A stretch of 64,000 bases of DNA from Saccharomonospora sp. NB11 (lineage in GTDB: Bacteria; Actinomycetota; Actinomycetes; Mycobacteriales; Pseudonocardiaceae). The stretch spans positions 62,001 through 126,000 of the forward strand of contig NZ_JACBJG010000015.1 in the NCBI RefSeq assembly GCF_015910535.1, in the 5' to 3' direction. How positions within the stretch are numbered: the stretch's first letter is position 1; each line of letters opens with the position of its first letter. The notes beneath the pieces were generated by a model. That model worked only from the letters and a program-made list of their open reading frames with translations. It did no database searches and had not been told where the DNA came from. Of the stretch, positions 32,573-41,727 are shown piece after piece. The position numbers were made by a program, and so were the translations under genes.

Positions 32573-34624
32573 GTGTCCGTTGCGCCTCCCTCGCGTGCGA
32601 GCGATGCCCCGACCCAGTCGGGGCCACGCAAGTTCCGGCCCGAGTTGCAGGGCCTGCGGGCTCTGGCGGCATTGCTCGTGGTCGTCTACCACGTGTGGTT
32701 GAACCGGGTGTCCGGTGGCGTGGACGTCTTCTTCGTCATCAGTGGCTTCCTGATCACCGGGCAGCTCTACCGGGCGAGTTCGCGTGGTCGCATCGAGTTC
32801 CGGCGGATGTGGGGCCGGATGCTCACCCGCCTGCTTCCGGCGGCCGTGACGGTGCTGGTGGTGACGATGGCGGTGGCCGTGTGGCTGCTGCCGGAACACC
32901 GGTGGTCGCTGACGGCGTGGGAAGCCATCGCCTCGGCGCTGTTCTACGAGAACTGGCAGCTCGTTGCCACCTCGGCGGACTACTTCGCGCAGCACAGCTC
33001 GGCCAGCCTCATGCAGCACTTCTGGTCGCTGTCGATCCAGGGGCAGTTCTACCTGGTGTGGCCGCTGCTGGTGGCGTTCATCGTGTGGCTGGCCCGTCGC
33101 GCCGGGTGGACGTTGCACCGCTCGCTGGTGGTGGGGATGGGCGTGGCGTTCGTCGCCTCGCTCGCCTTCTCGGTGTATCTGACGATCGAGAACCAGCCGC
33201 TGGCCTACTTCCACTCGGCCACCCGCGTGTGGGAGTTCGCCCTGGGTGGCCTCACGGCACTGCTGATCGACTCGGTCGTGGTGCCCAGGGTGCTGCGCAT
33301 CGTGCTCGGCTGGCTCGGCGTGATCGCACTGGTCACCTGCGGCATGGTGTTGCAGGTCGGCACCGAGTTCCCCGGCTACGTCGCCCTGTGGCCGACGGTG
33401 GCGGCGGTGCTGGTGCTGGTGGCGGGCGCCACCGAGAGCAAGGTCGGCGCAGACCGCTTCCTGTCGGCGAAGCCGCTGGTGAGCCTGGGCAACTACAGCT
33501 ACGCCCTGTACCTGTGGCACTGGCCGTTCCTGCTGTTCTTCCTCATCACCGCCGACAAGGAGAGCCTGAACCTCGGTGAGGGCGCGCTGGTGATCGCCGG
33601 GTCGCTCGTGCTCGCCGCATTGACGTACCGGTTCGTCGAGCAGCCTGCCCGCAACGCGCGGATGAACACCTCGACGCGGTGGGGCGCGTACCGGCTGGCG
33701 CTGTTGGCGCTGGTGCCGGTGCTGCTGGCGGCGGGCACCTGGCAGGTCGTCACGGCCCAGCGTGCGTCGTTCACCATGGCCGAGGGCGACAAGGCGATGC
33801 TCGGTGCTCCCGTCCTCGACACGCGCGCCCCGCTGGTCGATGCGGCGAGGCCCCTCGTCCCGCCGTTCGCCGCGCTGCCCGACCAGTTCGACAGCTTCAC
33901 CGAGGAGGAGTGCGTCTACTCCCCGAAGAACGACGACCTGCGGATCTGCACCGTCGACCCCGAGGGGGAGCCGACACGTCGCATCGTGGTGACCGGTGAC
34001 TCGCACTCGCAGCAGTACATCGCCTCGCTGCGTCCGGTCGTCGAGCGTCGCGGCTGGCAGATCATCTCCATGGGCAAGGGCGGGTGCCCCTTCACCACCA
34101 ACGGTGTCGACGAGGAGTGCCGCGCGTGGAACACCGCGGTGCGCGAGGAGATCCTGGAGATGCGCCCGGACGTCGTCGTCACGATGGCCACGCGGGACGT
34201 GCGGGTGGGCTTGAAGGAGTGGACGCCTCCGGGTTACGTCGAGCAGTGGCGTGCCCTGGAGGAGGCGGGCATCCCGGTGGTGGCGATCCGTGACAGCCCC
34301 CGCTACGACTACGAGCCGTCGGAGTGCGTGCAGAAGCACGGCGCCCACGCGCCGGAGTGCTCGGGCAAGCGGGCGGAGCTGCTGTCGGAGCGTCCGCCGT
34401 ACCTCGACGTGCCGGACATGCCGGAGACGGTGTCGTTCCTCGATTTCAGCGACTACTACTGCAACGCCGAGACCTGCCCGCCGGTGATCGGCAACGTGCT
34501 GGTCTACATGGACAACAACCACGTCACCGCCACCTACCTGGAGACGATGTCGCCGATCGTGGAGGAGCGGCTCGTCGACGTCCTCGGGTGGAAGGACGAC
34601 GTCCTGGGCGGCACCGGGGAGTGA
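32573..34624 (+). CDS. Acyltransferase family 3 (OafA/YrhL) with C-terminal SGNH domain
   Basis: The 683-residue membrane protein opens with the family signature (F-R-P-E-L-Q-G-L-R-A-L-A-A-L-L-V-V-V-Y-H, with Arg and His), then F-F-V-I-S-G-F-L-I-T and about ten helices to residue 385. The periplasmic half is an SGNH hydrolase-like domain: G-D-S-H-S-Q-Q-Y near 475 and a late D-N-N-H-V-T. Such two-domain proteins O-acetylate surface polysaccharide or peptidoglycan. The GTG at 32573 with AGGAG upstream places the signature near residue 20; longer upstream frames lack family features. Confidence 0.9.
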   Translation: MSVAPPSRASDAPTQSGPRKFRPELQGLRALAALLVVVYHVWLNRVSGGVDVFFVISGFLITGQLYRASSRGRIEFRRMWGRMLTRLLPAAVTVLVVTMAVAVWLLPEHRWSLTAWEAIASALFYENWQLVATSADYFAQHSSASLMQHFWSLSIQGQFYLVWPLLVAFIVWLARRAGWTLHRSLVVGMGVAFVASLAFSVYLTIENQPLAYFHSATRVWEFALGGLTALLIDSVVVPRVLRIVLGWLGVIALVTCGMVLQVGTEFPGYVALWPTVAAVLVLVAGATESKVGADRFLSAKPLVSLGNYSYALYLWHWPFLLFFLITADKESLNLGEGALVIAGSLVLAALTYRFVEQPARNARMNTSTRWGAYRLALLALVPVLLAAGTWQVVTAQRASFTMAEGDKAMLGAPVLDTRAPLVDAARPLVPPFAALPDQFDSFTEEECVYSPKNDDLRICTVDPEGEPTRRIVVTGDSHSQQYIASLRPVVERRGWQIISMGKGGCPFTTNGVDEECRAWNTAVREEILEMRPDVVVTMATRDVRVGLKEWTPPGYVEQWRALEEAGIPVVAIRDSPRYDYEPSECVQKHGAHAPECSGKRAELLSERPPYLDVPDMPETVSFLDFSDYYCNAETCPPVIGNVLVYMDNNHVTATYLETMSPIVEERLVDVLGWKDDVLGGTGE

Positions 34625-34776
34625 GCCACCGCTCGCCCGAGTCTCGTGCCGCCCAGGTGCGGGTCTGGGTGAGCGAGCACGACGAGCTGGACGTGCGCGA
34701 CGTCGGCCGGAGCGGGCACCCACCTCGACACGTCATCGCGACGCCGGCACCCGGCGCGCTGCTGGACCAGGCGCTC

Positions 34777-35478
34777 TCACGTCGTCAGACGGGCCAACAG
34801 GGCGTCGAGCTCGGTGTCGGTCAGTCCGTGGTCGAGCAGGTAGTCGGGCATGGTCAGCGACGTGATCGTCGAGGTCAGTGACCGTTCGATCGTCGTGCCG
34901 TGCTCGGTGAGCAGCTCGGACACGCGGGTGAGCTGGTCGCCGACACCGAGGTCTGCGTAGACCTGGCGCATCCGGTCGAACGTGAGCAGGTAGTCGGCGA
35001 CGATCTCGTCCGGGCTCGCGCCGGCGAGCGTGAGCAGCACCAGGGCGAGCAGGCCGGTGCGATCCTTGCCGCCCGCGCAGTGGAACGCCACCCCGCCGGG
35101 CGCCGCCGTGGCGACTGCGCGGACCGCGTCGACCACCAGCTTCGGGTGCTCGGCCAGCAACGCCGGGTAGTACAACGGCGAACTCAGCCGGTCGATCTGC
35201 AGCCAGCGTTCGTAGAACGGGGTGCCGACCGGGTCGAGCGGTGTGCGCACGGTGGTGATGCCCGACGGCGGGGCAACCCGGTTCGGCCTGATTTCGTCGT
35301 CGTTGCGCAGGTCGACGACGGTGCGAATGCCGTGAGCCCAGGCGTCGGCCCAGCCTCGCTCGCTGAGGTTCGTCGGCGCTTCCATCCGGACCAGCGCGCC
35401 CGGTCGGACCGCCCCCAGTCCGCCGAGGTCACGGACGTTGACGCACCCCTCCCAGTTCAGATTTCTGTCGCGCGTCAT
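34777..35478 (-). CDS. Tyrosine-protein phosphatase (MptpB/IphP type)
   Basis: The 233-residue protein has the P-loop H-C-A-G-G-K-D-R-T-G (C-x5-R with Lys and Asp, as in MptpB-type dual-specificity lipid/tyrosine phosphatases) and the N-terminal N-V-R-D-L-G-G-L typical of the family. The ATG at 35476-35478 gives this start. No membrane segment or signal is visible; M. tuberculosis MptpB is secreted without one. It sits 14 bases after the MarR gene on the same strand. Confidence 0.9.
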   Translation of the reverse strand: MTRDRNLNWEGCVNVRDLGGLGAVRPGALVRMEAPTNLSERGWADAWAHGIRTVVDLRNDDEIRPNRVAPPSGITTVRTPLDPVGTPFYERWLQIDRLSSPLYYPALLAEHPKLVVDAVRAVATAAPGGVAFHCAGGKDRTGLLALVLLTLAGASPDEIVADYLLTFDRMRQVYADLGVGDQLTRVSELLTEHGTTIERSLTSTITSLTMPDYLLDHGLTDTELDALLARLTT

Positions 35479-35492
35479 GCCCGGTGGACGTG

Positions 35493-35993
35493 TCACTCCG
35501 CCCTGTCGTTGCGTGACGGTGTGACGTCGGGGGCGGTTTCGGCCATCCGGCCCAGCACCCGTTCGGTGATCTCGGTCAAGGTGTTGACCTGCTCGGAGGT
35601 CAGTTGGTCGAACACCAGGTCGCGCACGGTGTCCACGTGGCCGGGTGCGGCGCGCTCGATGGCGGCGCGCCCCTGCTCGGTGAGGACGACGAAGGCTCCG
35701 CGTGCGTCGCTGGGGCAGTTCTCGCGGCGGACGAGGCCGCGCTTCTGCATGCGGGCGAGGTGGTGGGACAGCCGGCTCTTCTCCCATTGCAGCGCGGTGG
35801 CGAGTTCGCCGACGCGCATGCGGGGTTCAGGCTGGTCGGTGAGGTGGACGAGGACCTCGAAGTCGGGCAGGGACAGGCCGGAGTCGGCCTGGAGCTGGCG
35901 ACTCAGGCGGGCGGTCAGGCGCGCGTGCATCGTGAGGTAGCCGCGCCAGGCGCGTTGTTCGGAGTCGGTGAGCCAACGTGTCACGTGCCTCAT
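35493..35993 (-). CDS. MarR family transcriptional regulator
   Basis: The 166-residue protein has a winged helix (M-R-V-G-E-L-A-T-A-L-Q-W-E-K-S-R-L-S-H-H), the R-x-x-C-P-S-D-A-R-G wing, and dimerisation helices at both ends. The single Cys in the wing (N-C-P-S-D) is placed like redox-sensing Cys of some members. It is divergent from the YceI and dioxygenase genes, which it may repress. Confidence 0.9.
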   Translation of the reverse strand: MRHVTRWLTDSEQRAWRGYLTMHARLTARLSRQLQADSGLSLPDFEVLVHLTDQPEPRMRVGELATALQWEKSRLSHHLARMQKRGLVRRENCPSDARGAFVVLTEQGRAAIERAAPGHVDTVRDLVFDQLTSEQVNTLTEITERVLGRMAETAPDVTPSRNDRAE

Positions 35994-36006
35994 CCTACCG
36001 GGAATT

Positions 36007-36053
36007 GTTGACGCATCACCTATGTTGGACAGGGAAACCGATGACACGTCAAC
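36007..36053. promoter_or_regulatory. MarR/YceI divergent promoter with inverted repeat
   Basis: GTTGACG (36007-36013) and CGTCAAC (36047-36053) form a perfect 7-bp inverted repeat 33 bases apart in the short divergent region, flanking the likely promoters. Confidence 0.45.
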
Positions 36054-36069
36054 TAACGGAGGAACGGAC

Positions 36070-36627
36070 ATGACCGCCAACGTGACGCACGACCAGCTGA
36101 CCGGCACCTACACACTCGACCCCACGCACAGCCGACTGGGCTTCGTCGCCCGGCACGCGATGATCACCAAGGTCCGTGGGGCGTTCAACGCGTTCGAGGG
36201 CACCGCGAGGATCGACGGCGAGAACCCCGCCGCCTCGTCGGTGGAACTCACCATCGAGGCCACCAGCATCGACACGCGCAACGCCGACCGCGACGCCCAC
36301 CTGCGCAGCAACGACTTCCTGGCCATGGACGAGTACCCGACGATCACCTTCGTCTCGACCGACATCGCCAGGACCGGCGACGACACCTTCGACGTCACCG
36401 GCGACCTCACCATCAGGGGCGTCACGCGGCAGGTCACGATCCCGCTGACCTTCGAGGGACAGGCCGTCGACCCGTTCGGCAACGTCCGCGTCGGCTTCGA
36501 GGGCTCGACCAGCATCTCGCGCAAGGACTTCGGCATCACCTGGAACGCCGCCCTGGAGACCGGGGGAGTCCTGGTGAGTGACAAGATCGAGCTGGAGTTC
36601 GAGATCTCCGCCGTCAAGCAGGCCTGA
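36070..36627 (+). CDS. YceI family protein
   Basis: The 185-residue protein has the YceI lipocalin-like pattern: W/L-D-P-T-H-S-R-L-G-F near the start, R-D-A-H-L-R-S-N-D-F-L and the late I-S-R-K-D-F-G-I-T-W. YceI proteins bind polyisoprenoid-type lipids; this one has no signal peptide, as in many actinobacteria. The ATG at 36070 follows CGGAGGAACGG. The dioxygenase gene starts 25 bases later. Confidence 0.93.
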   Translation: MTANVTHDQLTGTYTLDPTHSRLGFVARHAMITKVRGAFNAFEGTARIDGENPAASSVELTIEATSIDTRNADRDAHLRSNDFLAMDEYPTITFVSTDIARTGDDTFDVTGDLTIRGVTRQVTIPLTFEGQAVDPFGNVRVGFEGSTSISRKDFGITWNAALETGGVLVSDKIELEFEISAVKQA

Positions 36628-36652
36628 CCCCGACCCGAACGAGGACGGCGAC

Positions 36653-37627
36653 ATGACACTCGCGACCGACGGCTTGCACCACGTCACGGCCATCGCCGGT
36701 GACCCGCAGGCGAACGCCGACTTCTACCTGCACTCTCTCGGGCTGCGGCTGGTCAAGACCACGGTGAACTTCGACGTCCCGACCGTCTACCACCTCTACT
36801 ACGGCGACGAACACGGCAGGCCGGGAAGCCTGCTCACGTTCTTCCCCTTCGGCGAGGTGGAGGCGGGCCGACGCGGACACGGGCAGGCCACGACAACGGC
36901 GTTCTCCGTGCCCGCCGAGTCGCTCGGCTGGTGGCGGCGACACCTGGAACACATCGGAACCGACGTGAGCGAGGTCGCCGAAGGCGACGCGGAGGCGAGC
37001 CTGACGTTCCACGACCCCGACGGTCTGGAACTCAGGCTCGTCGCGCACGAACAGGACGACCCTCGCGAGCCGTGGGACAACGGGACGGTGCCCGCCGAAC
37101 ACGCCGTGCGCGGACTGCACTCGGTGACCCTGTGCACCGCCGACGAGGCGGGCACCGTGGCCACGCTGGAGGAGCTCGGGCTGCGGCTCGTCTCCCAGCA
37201 CGGTCCGACGCTGCGGTTCGCCGCAGGTGAGGGCACTCCCGGGACGCTGGTGGACGTGCTCGTGGACCCGAGTGCCTCACCCGGTCTCGTCGCGGGCGGC
37301 ACGGTGCACCACGTCGCCTTCCGCGCGCCGGACGACGCGACCCAGCAGCGGTGGCGCGACGAACTGCTCGACCGCGGTGAGGACGTCACCGAGATTCGCG
37401 ACCGCCAGTACTTCCGCTCCATCTACTTCCACGAGCGCGGCGGCACACTGCTGGAGATCGCCACCGACGCGCCGGGTTTCACCGCCGACGAACCGCTGCT
37501 CGAACTCGGCAGGGCGCTCAAGCTCCCGCCGTGGCTGGAACCGACTCGCGAGCAGATCGAACACGGCCTGCCCGCGTTGTCGGTGCCGGAGGACAACAAT
37601 CCCGGGCTCCGGGAGGCCAACGCCTGA
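36653..37627 (+). CDS. VOC family ring-cleaving dioxygenase (MhqO-like)
   Basis: The 324-residue protein has two vicinal-oxygen-chelate modules. Metal ligands are visible as L-H-H-V-T near residue 9, V-R-G-L-H-S-V-T at about 150, H-H-V-A-F at about 220 and E-I-A at about 265. MhqO-type enzymes open hydroquinone rings and are often controlled by MarR regulators of quinone stress, which fits the divergent MarR gene. Confidence 0.9.
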   Translation: MTLATDGLHHVTAIAGDPQANADFYLHSLGLRLVKTTVNFDVPTVYHLYYGDEHGRPGSLLTFFPFGEVEAGRRGHGQATTTAFSVPAESLGWWRRHLEHIGTDVSEVAEGDAEASLTFHDPDGLELRLVAHEQDDPREPWDNGTVPAEHAVRGLHSVTLCTADEAGTVATLEELGLRLVSQHGPTLRFAAGEGTPGTLVDVLVDPSASPGLVAGGTVHHVAFRAPDDATQQRWRDELLDRGEDVTEIRDRQYFRSIYFHERGGTLLEIATDAPGFTADEPLLELGRALKLPPWLEPTREQIEHGLPALSVPEDNNPGLREANA

Positions 37628-37671
37628 GCGTCGGGTGGTGCGGCACCGAGGAACCGCACCACCCGACGCTC
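37626..37671. terminator. Bidirectional terminator, dioxygenase / ABC permease
   Basis: A perfect 18-bp inverted repeat (37626-37643 and 37654-37671, 10-nt loop) runs from stop codon to stop codon of two convergent genes. There is no T-run. Confidence 0.8.
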
Positions 37672-39970
37672 ACTCGGAGCGCAACGCCTCCAGCCGGGTC
37701 GCCTGCCGCAGCAGCGGCAGGCTCAGCGCCGTCGTCACCAGCACAGCGACAACGGCGGCACCGCACACCACGGCCAGCAACCCGAGGTCCACGGTGAGGT
37801 CGAGGCCGATGTAGCGCAGGGTGGGCAGGGTGACGGCCAACCCTGCGACCACGGCGAGCACCACGCCGACCACGACCGGAACGGCGTTCTGCCAGAGCGC
37901 ACTCCGCGCCAGCACCGACACCGGCACCCCCGACGCCGACAGGGCCGCGAGCGGACGCCGCCGTGCCACGATCTGCTCGATCGACAGCAACAGCAACGAC
38001 AGTGCGGCCACGGCCAGCACGAACAACGAGGCGGTGAGCAGCAGACCCTTCATCGTGGCGATCACGTCGTCGATCCGCTTCTCCTCGAAGACGTTCGGGC
38101 CCGGCGTCATGGTGACGTCCCACTTCAGCGGGCTGATCGCCGCCGCCACCGCGTGGTAGGCGGCAGCGCGGTCGCCCCCGGCGGTGACGGTCAGTGTCTC
38201 CAAGCCGCTCGGCAGTGCGATGCCGCCCAAGGCTGCCGGGGTGGCCAGAATGCTTCCCGCGGCGAAGCGACTCGCGCGCTCCTCCGGGACGGCCACGGCG
38301 TCGCCGGGCACCGTCCACGTCGGACCGTATTGCGGCTCCTCGGCCGTGTACTCGACGAACCGCATCGGCTCACCGGCGTAGTGTTCGACGTGGGACTCGC
38401 CGTCGACGCCCACGACGAACACGTCACCGTCGGCGCACGAGTCGAGCTGCGCGAGGGTGGCCAGCGCCGCACAGTCGCCGATCCGCACGATCGTGCTCGC
38501 GCCGTCCGCCGTTGCCAGCGACGCGTCCGTCAGGTGGTGGACGTCGACGTCCTCGGCGGTGTCGGCGAGCAGGCGGCGCGCTTCCTCGACGCGGTCACCG
38601 GGCACTCCCAGTTCCGCCGCCACCGCCGGAGTGGGCTGCCACTGGCTGCCTTGTGGCTCCTCGGTGCTGGCCGCGGCGACGAGCGTCTGGACGAGGATGG
38701 CTCCGGCGAGCACGACCACCAGCCCGGACACGACCCGGCTCGCGGTCCCGCCTTCGAGCTGGAGCCTGCGTATGGCCAACTGCCAGGCCGGTGAGCCGCC
38801 GTGGAGGCGCGCCACCAGTTTCTCGACCGCCCAGGGCAACAGCGCGGCGACGCTGATCAGCAACAACCCGCTGCCTGCCGCCAGGATCAGGCCGACGAGG
38901 TCCGAATTGGAGCGTTCCTTGACGAAGAGGGTCGCGACCATGAGCGCGGCACCGAGCCCGGCGAGCACCCAGCGCCAGCCCATCCGCCTGCGTCGGGCCT
39001 GCCCCTGGCGAACCACCCCGAGCGGTTCGACCACGACGTGTCGCAGCCCGAACACGGCCGCGCCGACAGCCAGCGCGGGCACGAGCACCGCGATCACCAC
39101 GGCCGCGACCACCGGGGGAACGACGTCCTCGGCGAAGAAGCGCAGCCCGAACAGCTCGACGCGGCCGAGCAGCGGACGCAACGCCGCGAACAGCGCGCCT
39201 CCGAGCACGAGACCGGCGACGGCGCCGAGCAGCGATTCCGCCGCCGCGATCCGACGGACCTGGCGGGTGCTGACCCCCATCAGGCGCAACGCGGCGAGTC
39301 GGCGTTCCCGTTGCGCCGCGCCCATCCGGGAGGCCGTGGTGACGAAGACGAGCAGTGGCAGCAGCAGGACGACGGCGAGCGGCGCGACGAGCGCCGCCGC
39401 GGTGACGTTCAACTCCAGCCCGCTGCGTTCGGCACCGAAGGCGTAGACCGTGTCCACGTGATCCGCGGTTCGCAGCTCCTCCGGCGTGGCACCGACGTAG
39501 ACAAGGAGGTCGTCGGCCATGGCCAGACCCGCCTTGGCGATCTCGCCGACCACCGTGCCGTCGATGCGAGCCCGCGCCGACTGTCCCTCCGGGCTGGTCA
39601 GGAACTCCGCCGCTGCGGGAGAGGCGACGATCTCGCCGGGTTCCGGGAGCCGGTCGAGTCCCGGCGGGACCGGGGAGTCGTCCCCGGTCGGTGCGACCAC
39701 GATCGTCTGGACGTACTCCTCACCGGCGTCGACGAACCAACTGAGGTGATACAGCGGGTCGACTCCCGACGTCGGCTCGGTGACGGGAACCTGCCCCGCC
39801 TCCCGCTGTTGTTGGGCGTCGACGACGTTGACCACCGACGCGGCCGTCAGCAGCACCGTGACGGCCATGGCCACCCCCAGAGTGGTCATGGCAAGGCGTA
39901 GCAACGCCTGACCGGAGATCCGACCGCCCCCGACGGCCAACCGGAGCCCCAACCCCAGGTCGCGGATCAT
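37670..39970 (-). CDS. FtsX-like ABC transporter permease
   Basis: The 766-residue protein has an N-terminal membrane anchor (about 25-45), a large extracytoplasmic domain, three helices (about 190-310) with the FtsX-type Q-R-E-R-R-L-A-A-L-R-L coupling region, further central helices and a second such set at the C-terminus (R-R-P-L-A-A-L-S-A-S-G-V). This is the MacB/FtsX permease layout. Its ATG overlaps the stop of the ATPase gene (ATGA). Part of a PadR-controlled exporter, probably for peptides or lipophilic toxicants. Confidence 0.9.
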   Translation of the reverse strand: MIRDLGLGLRLAVGGGRISGQALLRLAMTTLGVAMAVTVLLTAASVVNVVDAQQQREAGQVPVTEPTSGVDPLYHLSWFVDAGEEYVQTIVVAPTGDDSPVPPGLDRLPEPGEIVASPAAAEFLTSPEGQSARARIDGTVVGEIAKAGLAMADDLLVYVGATPEELRTADHVDTVYAFGAERSGLELNVTAAALVAPLAVVLLLPLLVFVTTASRMGAAQRERRLAALRLMGVSTRQVRRIAAAESLLGAVAGLVLGGALFAALRPLLGRVELFGLRFFAEDVVPPVVAAVVIAVLVPALAVGAAVFGLRHVVVEPLGVVRQGQARRRRMGWRWVLAGLGAALMVATLFVKERSNSDLVGLILAAGSGLLLISVAALLPWAVEKLVARLHGGSPAWQLAIRRLQLEGGTASRVVSGLVVVLAGAILVQTLVAAASTEEPQGSQWQPTPAVAAELGVPGDRVEEARRLLADTAEDVDVHHLTDASLATADGASTIVRIGDCAALATLAQLDSCADGDVFVVGVDGESHVEHYAGEPMRFVEYTAEEPQYGPTWTVPGDAVAVPEERASRFAAGSILATPAALGGIALPSGLETLTVTAGGDRAAAYHAVAAAISPLKWDVTMTPGPNVFEEKRIDDVIATMKGLLLTASLFVLAVAALSLLLLSIEQIVARRRPLAALSASGVPVSVLARSALWQNAVPVVVGVVLAVVAGLAVTLPTLRYIGLDLTVDLGLLAVVCGAAVVAVLVTTALSLPLLRQATRLEALRSE

Positions 39971-40647
39971 GCCACCAGCTCCTGGTGGCCCACGCGACCG
40001 TCGCGGACGACGATCTCGCGGTCGGAGTGCGCGGCCACGCGTGCGTCGTGGGTGACCAGCACGATCGCCGCGTGGGTCTCGCGGGCGGCTTCGGTCAGCA
40101 GGTGCATGACCCGTTCGCCGTTGAACGAGTCCAGCGCCCCGGTGGGCTCGTCGGCGAAGACGACCTTCGGCCCGGTCACGAGGGCTCGCGCCACGGCGAC
40201 CCGCTGCCCCTGACCTCCGGAGACGTCACCGGGGCGGCGGTCGCCGAGGTCGCCCACTTCGAGGCGGTCGAGCCACTGGCGCGCGGTGGCCTCGGCGGCC
40301 CTGCGGCGCGTCCCGGCCAGCCGCAGCGGGAGCGCGACGTTCTCCAGCAGCGTCAGCTCCGGGACGAGCTGTCCGAACTGGAAGACGAACCCGAACTCGG
40401 TGCGCCGCAACGCGCTGCGCTCGTCGTCGCTCATCGCGACGAGGTCTCGGCCCTCGTAGTGGATCGTGCCCGAGTCCGGCGCGACGATGCCGGCGAGACA
40501 GTGCAGCAGCGTCGACTTCCCGGAACCGGACGGTCCCATCACGGCCAGGACCTCGCCCGCGTGGACGTCGACGTGGGCGCCGTGCAGCGCCTGAGTGGCG
40601 CCAAACGACTTGTGCAGGTCACGGCCCTTGAGCAGCGGCTGGGTCAT
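39967..40647 (-). CDS. ABC transporter ATP-binding protein (MacB/LolD-like)
   Basis: The 226-residue ATPase has Walker A G-P-S-G-S-G-K-S-T, a Q-loop (F-Q-F-G-Q-L), signature V-S-G-G-Q-G-Q-R, Walker B V-V-F-A-D-E-P and the H-loop V-T-H-D. The ATG at 40645-40647 overlaps the padR stop and was preferred over an upstream extension. It partners with the downstream FtsX-like permease. Confidence 0.95.
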   Translation of the reverse strand: MTQPLLKGRDLHKSFGATQALHGAHVDVHAGEVLAVMGPSGSGKSTLLHCLAGIVAPDSGTIHYEGRDLVAMSDDERSALRRTEFGFVFQFGQLVPELTLLENVALPLRLAGTRRRAAEATARQWLDRLEVGDLGDRRPGDVSGGQGQRVAVARALVTGPKVVFADEPTGALDSFNGERVMHLLTEAARETHAAIVLVTHDARVAAHSDREIVVRDGRVGHQELVA

Positions 40648-41168
40648 GGTGTCACCGCCTCCTTCAGGGCGTCGAGTCGGGCGGCGGTCAGTTCGAGCCA
40701 CCGCAGGTCGGCCTCCAGGTGGAACAAGGCGTGGTCGCAGATGAGCTGGTCGGCGAGGTCACCGTCCCGCTTGCGGCGGGTCAGCTCGCGCATCACGCGC
40801 AGGTGCGCGGTGCGTTGGGTGTCGAGGATGTCGTGGGCGCTGCGGCCGGACAGCAGCGCGAGGACCACCTTGGTGTAAAGGGTGTTCTGGAGATACGGCT
40901 GCGGGTCCTCCGGCGTGGCCAGCCACGAGTCGAGGTCCGTGACCCCGGCGTCGGTGATGGTGTAGCGCTTGCGGTCGGGGCCTGCTCCGTGTTCGACCCC
41001 GGCTTCCTCGACGAGGCCGTTGCGCAGCAGTCGCGACAGGGTCGAGTAGACCTGGCCGTAGGCGAGTGGCTTGCCGTGGGCGAAGCGTTCGTCGTAGGCG
41101 CGCTTGAGGTCGTAGCCGTGGCGTGGTCCTGGCTCCAGCAACGCGAGCAGTGTGCGGGACACCGACAT
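40644..41168 (-). CDS. PadR family transcriptional regulator
   Basis: The 174-residue protein has an N-terminal winged helix (L-L-A-L-L-E-P-G-P-R-H-G-Y-D-L-K-R, then Y-G-Q-V-Y-S-T-L-S-R-L) and a C-terminal coiled dimerisation helix pair (about 110-170). PadR proteins are ligand-released repressors, commonly of ABC drug exporters. First gene of the padR-ATPase-permease operon; a compound palindrome 41-72 bases upstream is its likely operator. Strong ribosome-binding site AAGGAGGGGG. Confidence 0.92.
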   Translation of the reverse strand: MSVSRTLLALLEPGPRHGYDLKRAYDERFAHGKPLAYGQVYSTLSRLLRNGLVEEAGVEHGAGPDRKRYTITDAGVTDLDSWLATPEDPQPYLQNTLYTKVVLALLSGRSAHDILDTQRTAHLRVMRELTRRKRDGDLADQLICDHALFHLEADLRWLELTAARLDALKEAVTP

Positions 41169-41208
41169 GAACCCCCTCCTTCTCGGTCGGAAACGGTGAG
41201 GCGGCCGA

Positions 41209-41240
41209 CTATACACGCGGTGTATTCACTCGGTGTATAG
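41209..41240. promoter_or_regulatory. PadR operator, nested palindromes
   Basis: ATACAC-GCG-GTGTAT (41211-41225) is a perfect palindrome. CTATACAC (41209-41216) also pairs with GTGTATAG (41233-41240), and CGGTGTAT is directly repeated 13 bases apart. Two or more dimers could bind. ATAC/GTAT arms are the known PadR recognition pattern. Confidence 0.8.
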
Positions 41241-41323
41241 CGTGTCGGGTCGAACAGCCCGGGGTGCCGCCAAGGCTGTGACCAGCGTGAATGCGCGCAG
41301 TTTCACCGAGTGAGCAGAAGCAC

Positions 41324-41343
41324 AATTGCATAATTCTGCAATT
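41324..41343. promoter_or_regulatory. ArsR-family operator before the SulP operon
   Basis: AATTGCA-TAATTC-TGCAATT has perfect 7-bp arms in an A/T-rich patch 49 bases before the arsR-like start. Confidence 0.75.
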
Positions 41344-41391
41344 ACGCAGAGGATGGTGCGGTCTTGATCGTCTTTCTTCCCGGGGAGTGTC

Positions 41392-41727
41392 GTGCCCGTC
41401 CCGCTGTATCAGGCGAAGGCCGAGTTCTTCCGCATGCTGGGCCATCCGGTCCGTATCCGCGTGCTCGAACTGCTTCAGGAAGGACCCCGGTCCGTGCGGG
41501 ACCTGCGCGGCGAGATCGACGTCGAAGCGCCGAGCCTCTCGCAGCAGCTCGCCGTCCTGCGCCGCTCCGGCATCGTCACCGCCACCCGTGACGGGTCCAC
41601 GGTCGTCTACGCCCTCGCCGGCGGCGACGTCGCCGACCTCATGCGAGCCGCGCGGCGCATCCTCACCGAGATGCTGACCGGCCAGAACGAACTGCTCGAC
41701 GAACTCCGCGCGGCGGAAGATCAGTGA
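41392..41727 (+). CDS. ArsR-family regulator without cysteines
   Basis: The 111-residue winged-helix repressor has F-x-x-L-G-H-P-V-R-I-R-V-L-E-L-L, the reader helix A-P-S-L-S-Q-Q-L-A-V-L and wing G-S-T-V-V-Y-A-L. It has no Cys at all, so it cannot use the usual thiol metal sites; it may sense pH, redox partners or an anion. GTG start at 41392. Its stop overlaps the SulP start, forming a two-gene operon under the AATTGCA palindrome. Confidence 0.9.
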   Translation: MPVPLYQAKAEFFRMLGHPVRIRVLELLQEGPRSVRDLRGEIDVEAPSLSQQLAVLRRSGIVTATRDGSTVVYALAGGDVADLMRAARRILTEMLTGQNELLDELRAAEDQ

